A stretch of DNA of 64,000 nucleotides from an uncultured Ezakiella sp. (GTDB taxonomy: Bacteria; Bacillota; Clostridia; Tissierellales; Peptoniphilaceae). A program made the position numbers and the translations under genes. The notes under the pieces are model-generated. The model had not been told where the DNA came from, ran no database searches, and saw only the letters and a list, made by a program, of their open reading frames with translations. Below, one piece after another: positions 9,022 through 16,507 of this stretch (its first letter is position 1; each line of letters begins with the position of its first letter). The stretch covers positions 1 through 64,000 of the forward strand of contig NZ_CALTVH010000004.1 in NCBI RefSeq assembly GCF_943913045.1, given 5' to 3'.

Positions 9022-9051
9022 CTCACTGGCTTAGCCAGTTTGTTTTTTAAA

Positions 9052-9723
9052 TTATTTCATCCTTAGCCTTTCTACTACAATTTCAACATAGTCTGCAAAT
9101 TCTTTTGCTGCTTGGTCTGGATCAAGGTCCTTATTTTGAATGCGCCTTAACATGCCTTCAAATATATAATAGAGCATCCAATTGGCTTTTTCCGCTCCAG
9201 CTTCATTGAAGTAGCCAACATTTAAGCAAACCTCACTTAAGAGTCTAGTCCTCTCTATCAAGTTAGGTGCCATTAGCATTTTGTCAAGATAGGCAGGGTA
9301 ACCATCATTTTCAATTGGGAAGGCCTTGTAATATTGGTGGAGATAATAATCTTTTTCCAGAGCTACGTCTGAGAAGAAGATTTCCAGATATTCATAAGGC
9401 TTTTTGAAGGCGTTCTTGCCAAAGCAAGTCCATACTTGCTTGTAAACAAATAGTGGGTCGTCCCCTTCTTTTACATAATTGGATAAGTCTGCCAGATAAT
9501 CATCCATCGCATTCATAACTGCAAAATACATCAAGTGGTCAATGTTTTCAAAGTAATTATAGATGGTTGCGGTGTTTAGTTCTGTGGTATCGGATATCTT
9601 TTTGATAGTAACTCCCCTTACACCATCTTCCTTTATAATATTTCTAGTACAATCTACAAAAGTCTTGATCATTTTCCTGCGGTGAGGACTTAAGTGTTTT
9701 TTATTAAAATCTATATTTGCCAT
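9052..9723 (-). CDS. TetR/AcrR family transcriptional regulator
   Basis: The 223-residue protein has an N-terminal helix-turn-helix at about residues 15-62 (VTIKKISDTTELNTATIYNYF) and a divergent ligand-binding C-terminus rich in aromatic residues. It is transcribed divergently from the flavodoxin-like gene and likely represses it, itself or both. An inverted repeat ACAAAT-N13-ATTTGT at 9750-9774, just upstream of its start, is a candidate operator. The ligand is unknown. Confidence 0.85.
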   Translation of the reverse strand: MANIDFNKKHLSPHRRKMIKTFVDCTRNIIKEDGVRGVTIKKISDTTELNTATIYNYFENIDHLMYFAVMNAMDDYLADLSNYVKEGDDPLFVYKQVWTCFGKNAFKKPYEYLEIFFSDVALEKDYYLHQYYKAFPIENDGYPAYLDKMLMAPNLIERTRLLSEVCLNVGYFNEAGAEKANWMLYYIFEGMLRRIQNKDLDPDQAAKEFADYVEIVVERLRMK

Positions 9724-9749
9724 TTTATTCTCCTTTAAATTTTCTTAAA

Positions 9750-9774
9750 ACAAATTGAATTAAAATAGATTTGT
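9750..9774. promoter_or_regulatory. Candidate TetR-type operator
   Basis: ACAAAT (9750-9755) and ATTTGT (9769-9774) form an inverted repeat between the divergent tetR-like and flavodoxin genes. A second ATTTGT lies near 9818. Binding by the adjacent regulator is inferred from position only. Confidence 0.4.
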
Positions 9775-9853
9775 CTTCCAATTCCATATAAGTTTGAATA
9801 TATTTTACAAAAAATATAATAAATTTGTCAAGTTTTTTATAAAAAATATTACT

Positions 9854-9894
9854 TTGACAATAATTATAATGTTTGCTAAAATAATTTTAGGAGG
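9854..9894 (+). promoter_or_regulatory. Promoter and ribosome binding site of the flavodoxin-like gene
   Basis: A consensus TTGACA (9854-9859) and TAAAAT (9877-9882) are 17 bp apart. AGGAGG (9889-9894) follows, six bases before the ATG at 9900. The 5' leader is therefore very short. Confidence 0.75.
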
Positions 9895-9899
9895 ATATT

Positions 9900-10424
9900 A
9901 TGAAAATAATTGTAATTTATTCTAGCCAAACTGGCAACACAGAGTCCGTAGCTCAAGCTATATATGAAGAATTCAAAGAGCATGCGACGATAATTCCCAT
10001 GGACCAAGCCAAGGACTACAAATTAGAGAATTATGACTATGTATTTGCAGGCTTTTGGGTGGACAAGGGCTACCCAAACGAAGAGACCATGGACTTTTTA
10101 AAATCAATTAGATCTTGTAATATAGGACTCTTTGCAACACTAGGTGCCTACCCCTATTCCATGCAGGCTTCCCGAGTTTTTTACCGGGCAGGAGAAGTTA
10201 TAGATGAATCCAACCGTGTAATCGGTACTTTTATTTGCCAGGGAGGAATTTCTAAGGAAAAGCTGGACGAAATAAATGCCCGGCCACCCAGCCATCCCGG
10301 TTATCCAACGCCCATACAGACCCTGGCCAGAAATATTGGACAGCAGCATCCAAATGAAGAGGACTTTACAGCAGCCCGCAAACTTTTTAGAAAGATTGTC
10401 AGCCGGACTTACAATATAAAATAA
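9900..10424 (+). CDS. Flavodoxin family protein
   Basis: The 174-residue protein has the FMN phosphate-binding loop SSQTGNT at residues 8-14 and flavodoxin-fold segments YDYVFAGFWVDKGYP and LFATLGAYP, which resemble the Flavodoxin_3-type group. It probably shuttles electrons through FMN in the cytoplasm. The C-terminal part (HPGYPTPIQTLARNIGQQHP) is an extension shared by this subgroup. It is divergent from a TetR-type regulator and followed by a strong terminator, so it is a one-gene unit. Its redox partner is not encoded beside it. Confidence 0.82.
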   Translation: MKIIVIYSSQTGNTESVAQAIYEEFKEHATIIPMDQAKDYKLENYDYVFAGFWVDKGYPNEETMDFLKSIRSCNIGLFATLGAYPYSMQASRVFYRAGEVIDESNRVIGTFICQGGISKEKLDEINARPPSHPGYPTPIQTLARNIGQQHPNEEDFTAARKLFRKIVSRTYNIK

Positions 10425-10430
10425 AAAACA

Positions 10431-10468
10431 AAACACAGTTCCTTGATTTATGATGAGAAGCTGTGTTT
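10431..10468. terminator. Bidirectional terminator between the flavodoxin and sdpI-like genes
   Basis: AAACACAG pairs with CTGTGTTT, with T runs on both strands, between two convergent genes. Confidence 0.85.
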
Positions 10469-10482
10469 TTTTAATTTGTGTT

Positions 10483-11151
10483 CTATTTATCCTCTATATC
10501 CCCATATTTTTTATATATGATGTAAGTAGAAAAAGTCATAGCGATTACACACAAGATGGTAAAGGTTATAAAGTATACAATGATATCTTCTAATTTCAAA
10601 ACCAAGGGTACAATCATGAAAACCATGCCCATAAATATAAAACTTATCCCTCCCAATCTTTGCGATTTTTTCCAGACTAAATCGTTTGCCATTGACCATT
10701 TAGTCCTAAGTCCCACCAGGGAATTTCTTTTTAATTTTGGCATCTTGTTGCCTAAAAATATAAACAATAAACCAGTCAGTCCAAAAATAATCTCTGCAAG
10801 GCCTATCCCCTTAAATTCTAGCTTTTCTAATTTTGCAAGGCCACTGTATATAATCAAAAAATTTATGACATTAAAAATTATCAAGCAAACAATAATAGTC
10901 ATGTCAATATATTTTTCATTATTATTTCCGTGCTTCTCTTGCTTGGCGGCGAACTTTTTCAGCCAAAGCAAAAATCCAGACATCAGAAAAGTTGCTAGTG
11001 GTAAAATAAAGATTTCATAGCGACTCCCCCACCTATCCACATTGCCAGCAGCATCATAGTGAATGGGAATTTTTGTATCCATGAAAGCCACAGCTACGAT
11101 TGCCAAAACAAGTGGCAAAAAGGTCAAAATTTTAATCCATTTTTTTCTCAT
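10483..11151 (-). CDS. SdpI-like membrane protein (DUF1648 plus SdpI domains)
   Basis: The 222-residue protein has about six membrane segments. The N-terminal DUF1648-type part (about residues 1-60, IPIHYDAAGNVDRWG) is followed by the SdpI signature, VGLRTKWSMANDLVWKKSQRLGG at about 146-168. B. subtilis SdpI gives immunity to the SdpC toxin and sequesters the SdpR repressor. Here it follows an ArsR/SdpR-type gene with a 20-bp overlap. No SdpC-like toxin gene was found nearby, so it may act against foreign toxins or sense envelope stress. Confidence 0.85.
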   Translation of the reverse strand: MRKKWIKILTFLPLVLAIVAVAFMDTKIPIHYDAAGNVDRWGSRYEIFILPLATFLMSGFLLWLKKFAAKQEKHGNNNEKYIDMTIIVCLIIFNVINFLIIYSGLAKLEKLEFKGIGLAEIIFGLTGLLFIFLGNKMPKLKRNSLVGLRTKWSMANDLVWKKSQRLGGISFIFMGMVFMIVPLVLKLEDIIVYFITFTILCVIAMTFSTYIIYKKYGDIEDK

Positions 11152-11428
11152 TTTCGTCTCCTTTCAAATTTGAAATCCAAACTAATACTTCATCCAAAAT
11201 ACTAAGGTCAAGTTCATAATAAATAAAATTTTTATACTTGGTCTCGTAAATTAAATCCGCCTTTTTTAGTTTTGCCAGATGATAAGACAGGGCCTGGGGA
11301 CTCATGCCAAGCTCCTCTGCCAAGTCGCCCGAAGAAATTTTCCCTCGCTTTAAAGTCTCGATTATCTTTCTCCTATTGTCATCAGCCAAACAGGCCAGTA
11401 CATCTGAAATAATTTTCCCCACCCCCAT
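11132..11428 (-). CDS. ArsR/SdpR family winged-helix repressor
   Basis: The 98-residue winged-helix protein has the recognition region SSGDLAEELGMSPQALSYHLAKLKKADLI. No cysteine metal site is present, which favours the SdpR-like over the metal-sensing ArsR subgroup. It overlaps the sdpI-like gene. A perfect palindrome lies directly between its -10 box and start codon, suggesting autorepression. The ATG at 11428 lacks a clear Shine-Dalgarno site; GTG at 11422 is an alternative. Confidence 0.85.
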   Translation of the reverse strand: MGVGKIISDVLACLADDNRRKIIETLKRGKISSGDLAEELGMSPQALSYHLAKLKKADLIYETKYKNFIYYELDLSILDEVLVWISNLKGDENEKKMD

Positions 11429-11452
11429 CTATTTAAAATTTTCTTTAAATAG
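11429..11452 (-). promoter_or_regulatory. Palindromic operator of the sdpR/sdpI-like operon
   Basis: CTATTTAAA and TTTAAATAG are perfect 9-bp arms around a 6-base spacer. The element lies between the -10 box and the start codon, as expected for autorepression by the winged-helix protein. Confidence 0.65.
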
Positions 11453-11481
11453 ATTGTAGCACTTACAAAGATTTTTTGCAA
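11453..11481 (-). promoter_or_regulatory. Promoter of the sdpR/sdpI-like operon
   Basis: TTGCAA (11476-11481) and TACAAT (11453-11458) are 17 bp apart and directly upstream of the palindrome. Confidence 0.65.
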
Positions 11482-11488
11482 TAAAAAA

Positions 11489-11504
11489 CCCACATAAATG
11501 TGGG
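11489..11504 (-). terminator. Terminator after the glutathione peroxidase gene
   Basis: CCCACA-TAAA-TGTGGG is followed by a T run on the minus strand, 17 bp past the gene's stop codon. Confidence 0.85.
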
Positions 11505-11520
11505 AAAAACAAAATATTTT

Positions 11521-11991
11521 TTATAAAAGCTTTTCTATCTCCTCTCCAATTTTCCTTGGAGTTTTTTGAGAAGCGTATCTTTTTATGACATTTCCATCTC
11601 TGTCAACCAAAAATTTTGTGAAATTCCATTTGATATCATCGCCCAAGACTCCGCCGGCTTGGTCTTTCAAATACCTATATAAAGGCTCTTCGTTTTCACC
11701 ATTTACATCGATCTTGGCAAAGCGATCAAAGGTCGTCCCATAATTCAGACTACAAAAGCCTTGGATGCCTGCATCGTCTTCTGGGGCTTGGTTGCCAAAT
11801 TGATTGCAAGGAAAGTCTAAAATTTCAAAGCCTTGGTCCTTGTATTTTTTGTAAAGTTCTTCAAGTCCTTCGTATTGGGGAGTAAAGCCGCACTTGGTTG
11901 CGGTGTTTACAATTAGTAAAACCTTGCCCTTGTACTTATCTAACTTAACATCATTGCCTTCATTATCTTTAACTACAAAATCATAAATCAT
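11521..11991 (-). CDS. Glutathione peroxidase family thiol peroxidase
   Basis: The 156-residue protein has the peroxidatic Cys34 in NTATKCGFTPQY, Gln68 in FPCNQFGNQ, and Trp122-Asn123 in KWNFTKFL, completing the catalytic tetrad. Cys rather than selenocysteine is encoded. Bacterial members of this type usually use thioredoxin rather than glutathione; that is family knowledge. It reduces peroxides in the cytoplasm and is the distal gene of a two-gene unit with the UPF0340 gene. Confidence 0.93.
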   Translation of the reverse strand: MIYDFVVKDNEGNDVKLDKYKGKVLLIVNTATKCGFTPQYEGLEELYKKYKDQGFEILDFPCNQFGNQAPEDDAGIQGFCSLNYGTTFDRFAKIDVNGENEEPLYRYLKDQAGGVLGDDIKWNFTKFLVDRDGNVIKRYASQKTPRKIGEEIEKLL

Positions 11992-12008
11992 AATTCATCT
12001 CCTTGATT

Positions 12009-12545
12009 TTATTTATATTCAGCCCTCTGACCGCCAATTAATTTTGGCCTTCTCCTAATCAAAGTCACATGGGCAGAGCCAATTTCCTTTGCGCTGACCC
12101 TCACTGGAACGCCAACCGCCTTTATGTGCATACCAATAAAAGTATCGCCAATATCAATGCCTCCGTGGGCCTGGATGGCCTCAACCATTACTGGGTCAGA
12201 CATTTTTTCATAAGCCACAGTCGCCATGGACCCACCAGCGTGAATTTTTGGCACAACGCTAACTTCTTCTAAGTTATATTTTTCCATGCAAGACCTACTT
12301 ACCACCAGAGATCTGTTTATGTGCTCGCAGCCTTGGAAGGCCAAAAACAATTTATATTTGTCTGCAAAATCTAAAAATACATCGATAAAGTCTTCAGCCA
12401 CATCCATAGAAGAATTCTTGCCAATCCTGCCGCCTACAACTTCACTAGTTGAACAGCCGATAACAAAAATCTCCCCCTCTTTAAGTTTAGCCTGAGCCTG
12501 GTATTCTTCCAAAATATTTTTCAAAATCTCCTTGTAATTTTCCAT
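12009..12545 (-). CDS. UPF0340 / TIGR01440 family protein (YwlG-like)
   Basis: The 178-residue product matches the UPF0340 family end to end, with IGCSTSEVVGGRIGKNSS near the N-terminus and the HAGGSMA and GGIDIGDTFIGMH blocks. The frame extends to 12587, but GAGGTGAT precedes the ATG at 12545, which gives the family N-terminus. The function is unknown. It lies 17 bp upstream of the peroxidase gene and is likely cotranscribed with it. Confidence 0.88.
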   Translation of the reverse strand: MENYKEILKNILEEYQAQAKLKEGEIFVIGCSTSEVVGGRIGKNSSMDVAEDFIDVFLDFADKYKLFLAFQGCEHINRSLVVSRSCMEKYNLEEVSVVPKIHAGGSMATVAYEKMSDPVMVEAIQAHGGIDIGDTFIGMHIKAVGVPVRVSAKEIGSAHVTLIRRRPKLIGGQRAEYK

Positions 12546-12593
12546 CAAATCACCTCTAATACTTACATACCCAAAAATTTCTTCCAATAAAAA

Positions 12594-12619
12594 ATGACCC
12601 GCGCTTAAACACGAGCCAT
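12594..12619 (-). terminator. Terminator after the thioredoxin-like gene
   Basis: On the minus strand a 10-bp stem with three G-U pairs (ATGGCTCGTG with GCGCGGGTCAT) is followed by six T residues. Confidence 0.65.
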
Positions 12620-12695
12620 AATTTACATATTTTATTCCTAGCAGGTTTTTTAATCATAATTAATTTCCCGGCACAAGGAATTTTTTAGCAATTTA

Positions 12696-13847
12696 TTATT
12701 TGCCTTTTTCTTCTGTTTCTTTTGCGTCTTCAGCTTCTTCTGCCTTTTCTTCGGCTTCTTCTGTTTCTTCAACTTTTTCTTCAAGTGGTTCATTTACTTG
12801 TTTGATAAATGCATCAAAGATTGAATCGTACATTTCAAAGAATACTTCGTCTTCCCATTCGTCTTCAACATTTAGGCCGTGTGCTTCAGCGTAAGCTTGT
12901 TCAACAACATCCCATGTTTCACCGAATGATTTGCCGACCATCTTGCCTTCTTTGTCAACAATAAAGATTGTTGGGAACCAGTTCATTGAGTAGTCGATAA
13001 CCTTTTCAAAGTATTCGTAGGCTTCTTTTGTGCCGCCAACTTCTGTCCAAGGAACATCTTTACCTTCATCTAGAGCTTTGATGTTTTCAACTGTGTAGTC
13101 TGTATAGTTGTTTACAAGGCCAAAAATTTGAACGTTTGGATATTCTGCTGCAATTTTTTCTTGCAACTTGTACATTCTTGGTCTAGAAAGTTTTGACCAA
13201 TAGCACCATGGGCCCCAGCTGTAAACTACAGTAAAGTCTTTTTGACCAATGATTTCATTGTATTTTGCCATATCAAAAGCTGTGATGTCTGACTTGTCAA
13301 ATGAAATGTAGTTTTTGCTGCCGTCTTTAAAATCTGGGCGATATCTGAAGTTATTCATAGCTTTTTTGAAAGTTGAGATTTGAACATAGTTTTCTCTGTT
13401 GATAACCCAGCTGTTGATTTGAGCTTCTTCACCGTCAACAGTAAATTTGCATTCTGACTTTTGAATATCAGCTGTAGCAAAGTCTACAGGTGCAAATTCT
13501 GTGCCAAGTTCAGCATAGTCTTCGCCTTTTGTAATTTCTACAGTGCCTTCTGCCTTGTTCCAATCGATCGCAAATTTGCCATCTGTGCCCTCAAAAGCCT
13601 TGGCAATGTCGCGAAGTTTGATGACATTCATCATCTTTTCGCTAGGACCGTCGTCAGTTTCTTCAATCCATTTAAGTAAGTAGAATTTTAAATTGTCTTC
13701 CTTACCATCAACAGTTATCGACAGTGAACTGTCTGCGATCTTAAAGCCCTCATAAACTTCCATTTCATCTCCTTCAGCGCGGACGCCAAAAGAAAATGTG
13801 CTCACAGCTAATAAAACTGCAAGAACTAGTGATAATACTCTTTTCAT
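12696..13847 (-). CDS. Secreted thioredoxin-fold protein with copper-amine-oxidase-like N-terminal domains
   Basis: The 383-residue protein has a signal peptide (MKRVLSLVLAVLLAVSTFSF, cleavage near VRA-EG). Residues about 40-185 contain one or two Cu_amine_oxidN1-like repeats, common on surface proteins of anaerobic cocci. The thioredoxin-like domain starts near 195, with active site WCYWS (Cys215, Ser218) in place of CXXC, so it is monothiol. FPTIFIVD supplies the cis-proline loop. The C-terminal 30 residues are almost entirely Glu, Lys and Ala. It may act as an exported isomerase, reductase or metal-handling protein. It lies beside the permease/ATPase/DUF4418 genes but has its own promoter. 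Confidence 0.75.
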   Translation of the reverse strand: MKRVLSLVLAVLLAVSTFSFGVRAEGDEMEVYEGFKIADSSLSITVDGKEDNLKFYLLKWIEETDDGPSEKMMNVIKLRDIAKAFEGTDGKFAIDWNKAEGTVEITKGEDYAELGTEFAPVDFATADIQKSECKFTVDGEEAQINSWVINRENYVQISTFKKAMNNFRYRPDFKDGSKNYISFDKSDITAFDMAKYNEIIGQKDFTVVYSWGPWCYWSKLSRPRMYKLQEKIAAEYPNVQIFGLVNNYTDYTVENIKALDEGKDVPWTEVGGTKEAYEYFEKVIDYSMNWFPTIFIVDKEGKMVGKSFGETWDVVEQAYAEAHGLNVEDEWEDEVFFEMYDSIFDAFIKQVNEPLEEKVEETEEAEEKAEEAEDAKETEEKGK

Positions 13848-13874
13848 AAATACCTCCTTTTATTTTATAACTTT

Positions 13875-13903
13875 ATTATAACAAACGTGTAAATTAATTG
13901 CAA
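13875..13903 (-). promoter_or_regulatory. Promoter of the thioredoxin-like gene
   Basis: TTGCAA (13898-13903) and TATAAT (13875-13880) are 17 bp apart. AAGGAGG follows before the ATG. Confidence 0.7.
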
Positions 13904-13977
13904 TGGATTTTATAAAAATATTTTTACAAAAAGACTAAGGAAATAATTTACAAAATAAATTGAAAAATTAAGAAGGC

Positions 13978-15180
13978 TTAATCATTTTGTTTTAATAAAA
14001 GCCCTAATTCTTCTTCGTTCATCTTTTTTATAGAGGCGAGAGAAGATATCGGTCCCATCAGAGTTCCAATTGCAAGGACAGATGCAAATATTATTGCGAA
14101 GACTGCCGGACTTGGTGATAAAAATGGCATATTGAAACTTTGGCTAAACCATCTGCCAAATAAAATTGAAACTGCCAGACCTAACACGGACCCAATCAAA
14201 GATCCTAATAGGTTAATTGTAATTATTTCCCAAAGGATAATATCTTTTAAATGTTTCTTGGTTGCCCCAAGGATTCTTAGGGTTGCAAGTTCTCTCTTGC
14301 GTTCGCGAATGATCATCGAATAAACCAAGGCGAGAACTACAAAGACCAAAATCCACACAAGAGCAATTAAAATATAGACATACTTGGTCATGTACTTGGC
14401 GGAATTTGAAACCTCACTCAAAATCGATTGAGCCAAAAGCGGATAAACTTTTTCGCCCAAGAATTCCCTTCTGATTTCATTTTGAACTTGAACAGGGTCA
14501 ACCCCATCTTCTACCTTGATCATAACGCAAGAAATCATATTGTCGGAATACTTGTCTTCAATTTCAAGAACTTTCTCGTATTCTTTAGCCAAACGCCTGG
14601 CTTCCTTGAAGCTCAAGAAAACAGAGTTATCAAAACCCATGCCAGTTTTAGCTAGGTTAGCTTCAACGGCAAAGTGTTGGTTGAAAAATTTTACATCTCC
14701 ATTTTCATCACCAGTTACATTGTTACCGATGAGGGCCCTGCCATCTTCTAGAGGCAATTTTGCCTGGGTTTCCAGCCAAGGCTTAACCAAAAAATCTGTC
14801 TCCTCGTCAATGCCTATTACTTGAATGGGGAATGAACAGCAAGAAGCGGATAAACTTGCAATAAATAATTGGGGTGTAGACATCTTAACGCCTTTTAATC
14901 CCTTAATCCTCTCTGCAACTTCTTGGTCAAAGAAAAATGTATTTGGCTCACCGCGAAGGATAGCTCCCTCGATTTTTGTATCATAGCCTTCTGGAACGAC
15001 GATTAAGTCTGCCCCCATCCTGTCTGACAGGGAATTCATTCCATTTCTCAAAGAAAAAATTAAAAAGCTAGACAAAAATAAAATAAAGGTCAGTATTGCT
15101 GTTAAAATAATTAAAGACGTACTCCTTGCGGCCTTGTTTTGTATGTTTTTAAAAGCTATTTGCTTGGCATCAAGTCTCAT
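13978..15180 (-). CDS. FtsX/MacB-type ABC transporter permease
   Basis: The 400-residue protein has one N-terminal membrane segment (about 22-45), a large extracytoplasmic MacB-type domain and three C-terminal membrane helices with the FtsX signature (RKRELATLRILGATKKHL). An unusual vicinal cysteine pair, SASCCSFPIQVIG (Cys114, Cys115), lies in the external domain. It overlaps the ATPase gene by 4 bp. The same gene types occur in P19/FTR1-type iron-uptake clusters, so a role with extracellular metal or thiol chemistry is possible; this is inference. Confidence 0.85.
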   Translation of the reverse strand: MRLDAKQIAFKNIQNKAARSTSLIILTAILTFILFLSSFLIFSLRNGMNSLSDRMGADLIVVPEGYDTKIEGAILRGEPNTFFFDQEVAERIKGLKGVKMSTPQLFIASLSASCCSFPIQVIGIDEETDFLVKPWLETQAKLPLEDGRALIGNNVTGDENGDVKFFNQHFAVEANLAKTGMGFDNSVFLSFKEARRLAKEYEKVLEIEDKYSDNMISCVMIKVEDGVDPVQVQNEIRREFLGEKVYPLLAQSILSEVSNSAKYMTKYVYILIALVWILVFVVLALVYSMIIRERKRELATLRILGATKKHLKDIILWEIITINLLGSLIGSVLGLAVSILFGRWFSQSFNMPFLSPSPAVFAIIFASVLAIGTLMGPISSLASIKKMNEEELGLLLKQND

Positions 15181-15851
15181 AATACCACCTCTTTTAAAAA
15201 GCCATCATTCATTTCCAAGAGCCTAGACCCATAGCGGAGCAAATCGTTGTCATGGGTTACTATAATAACCGTTGTCCCTTGATCGTTAAAGGATTTGATC
15301 ATATCCATAATTTCGACTGTAGTCTTGGAGTCCAGATCAGATGTTGGTTCGTCTGCAATCAAAACCCTGGGCTCATTCATAAGTGCACGAGCAAGTAAAA
15401 CTCTCTTTAATTCACCGCCAGATAAATTTTTACAAAAATCATCTTTGAGATCTAGGATTCCGCACTTGTCTAACAGCTCTTCTGCTATTTTTATGCCGTC
15501 ACCTGATCTCTTTGCAAGGAAATGTGGCAGGCGGACATTGTCCCTGACATTAAGAGTCGATAAGGTCCCCAATGATTGTGGCACGTAGCCAATAAATTCA
15601 TTTCTATACTTACTCTTGGCCTGGTCATCCAGGTCAAAAATATTTTGCCCATCTACCATGAGCCTGCCGCTAGTTGGATCTATGATAGCTGAGATTAGTG
15701 AGAGCAAGGTTGACTTGCCACTACCGCTCTTGCCAACAATATTTATAAAATCGCCTGGTCTTACTTCAAAATTTATATCCTGGGCAGCAAAGAAATCTCT
15801 ACCCCCTCTGGAGAAGGCCTTGGAGAGATTCTCACATTTAATTAAACTCAT
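15177..15851 (-). CDS. ABC transporter ATP-binding protein (LolD/MacB type)
   Basis: The 224-residue ATPase has Walker A GKSGSGKST, signature LSGGELKR, Walker B VLIADEPTSDLD and the switch His in VTHD. Its length suits a stand-alone MacB/LolD-type subunit pairing with the downstream permease. It overlaps the DUF4418 gene by 14 bp and the permease by 4 bp, so the three form one translationally coupled operon. The ribosome binding site is weak, which favours coupling. Confidence 0.92.
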   Translation of the reverse strand: MSLIKCENLSKAFSRGGRDFFAAQDINFEVRPGDFINIVGKSGSGKSTLLSLISAIIDPTSGRLMVDGQNIFDLDDQAKSKYRNEFIGYVPQSLGTLSTLNVRDNVRLPHFLAKRSGDGIKIAEELLDKCGILDLKDDFCKNLSGGELKRVLLARALMNEPRVLIADEPTSDLDSKTTVEIMDMIKSFNDQGTTVIIVTHDNDLLRYGSRLLEMNDGFLKEVVL

Positions 15852-16248
15852 GTTTTGGCCTATTTAAAATCAAAGTCACTATGCTAAGGACAGTATAAAT
15901 TCCTGCAAGTATATAAATTACTGGCATTGTCTTTGCCCTGCAAGCCATTTCTGGATTCATGCATCCGCCAATTAATTTTGCTGGCAGTAAAATTGTGTAA
16001 ATTCCTAGCAAGATGTTTGCTATTGAAAGCGTAAAGAAAACTTGTTTCTTGCAGCAAGTGGCTGCGTAAATAATCCCTAAGACTGTCATCACTCCGCCTA
16101 CGCCCTTGACCGCTTGGCCCATCCAATGGCATTTCATAAACTTGCCATCAGCCATAGCTGGACAAACTGGAGCAATGCTTCCTGGTGTTAACATTATTAA
16201 CAAACCAAGAATAACAAATAAAATTCCGAATATTCTATCCCTATTCAT
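15838..16248 (-). CDS. DUF4418 family membrane protein
   Basis: The 136-residue protein has four predicted membrane helices and six cysteines, paired as Cys29/Cys40 (PVCPAMADGKFMKC), Cys65/Cys66 and Cys96/Cys103 (CMNPEMAC). The regular Cys and Met content hints at metal or disulphide chemistry at the membrane. DUF4418 proteins are known next to FtsX-type permeases and ATPases. It is the first gene of this three-gene operon. No biochemical function is established. Confidence 0.8.
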   Translation of the reverse strand: MNRDRIFGILFVILGLLIMLTPGSIAPVCPAMADGKFMKCHWMGQAVKGVGGVMTVLGIIYAATCCKKQVFFTLSIANILLGIYTILLPAKLIGGCMNPEMACRAKTMPVIYILAGIYTVLSIVTLILNRPKHEFN

Positions 16249-16462
16249 TTTTCCTCCTAATTTTTAGGCGACCAAAGTAAATTGTCAGGCAGCCTTGATT
16301 AATAAACTTCCACAGCTAATTATATACCATAAATTTTGCCAATTCCAATAAAAAATATCTATAACAAAGCCTTTGTTATTAGTAAAATTAATAAGCTGAC
16401 CGAAAAATTTATTTTCCTTTTTAAAACAAATTTTTAAAAACATAAATCAATGCAAGAAAAAA

Positions 16463-16485
16463 TCAGCCAGTTTAAAACTAGCTGA
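16463..16485 (-). terminator. Terminator of the arginine deiminase gene
   Basis: On the minus strand TCAGCTAGTTT pairs with AAACTGGCTGA and is followed by a T run, 22 bp after the stop codon. Confidence 0.85.
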
Positions 16486-16507
16486 CTTAGACTTTATTTT
16501 TATAAAA

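Noticed and set aside
9900..10424. Flavodoxin-like gene as BilS of a bilirubin reductase system
   Set aside because: No BilR-like reductase is adjacent and family assignment to BilS could not be made from motifs alone.
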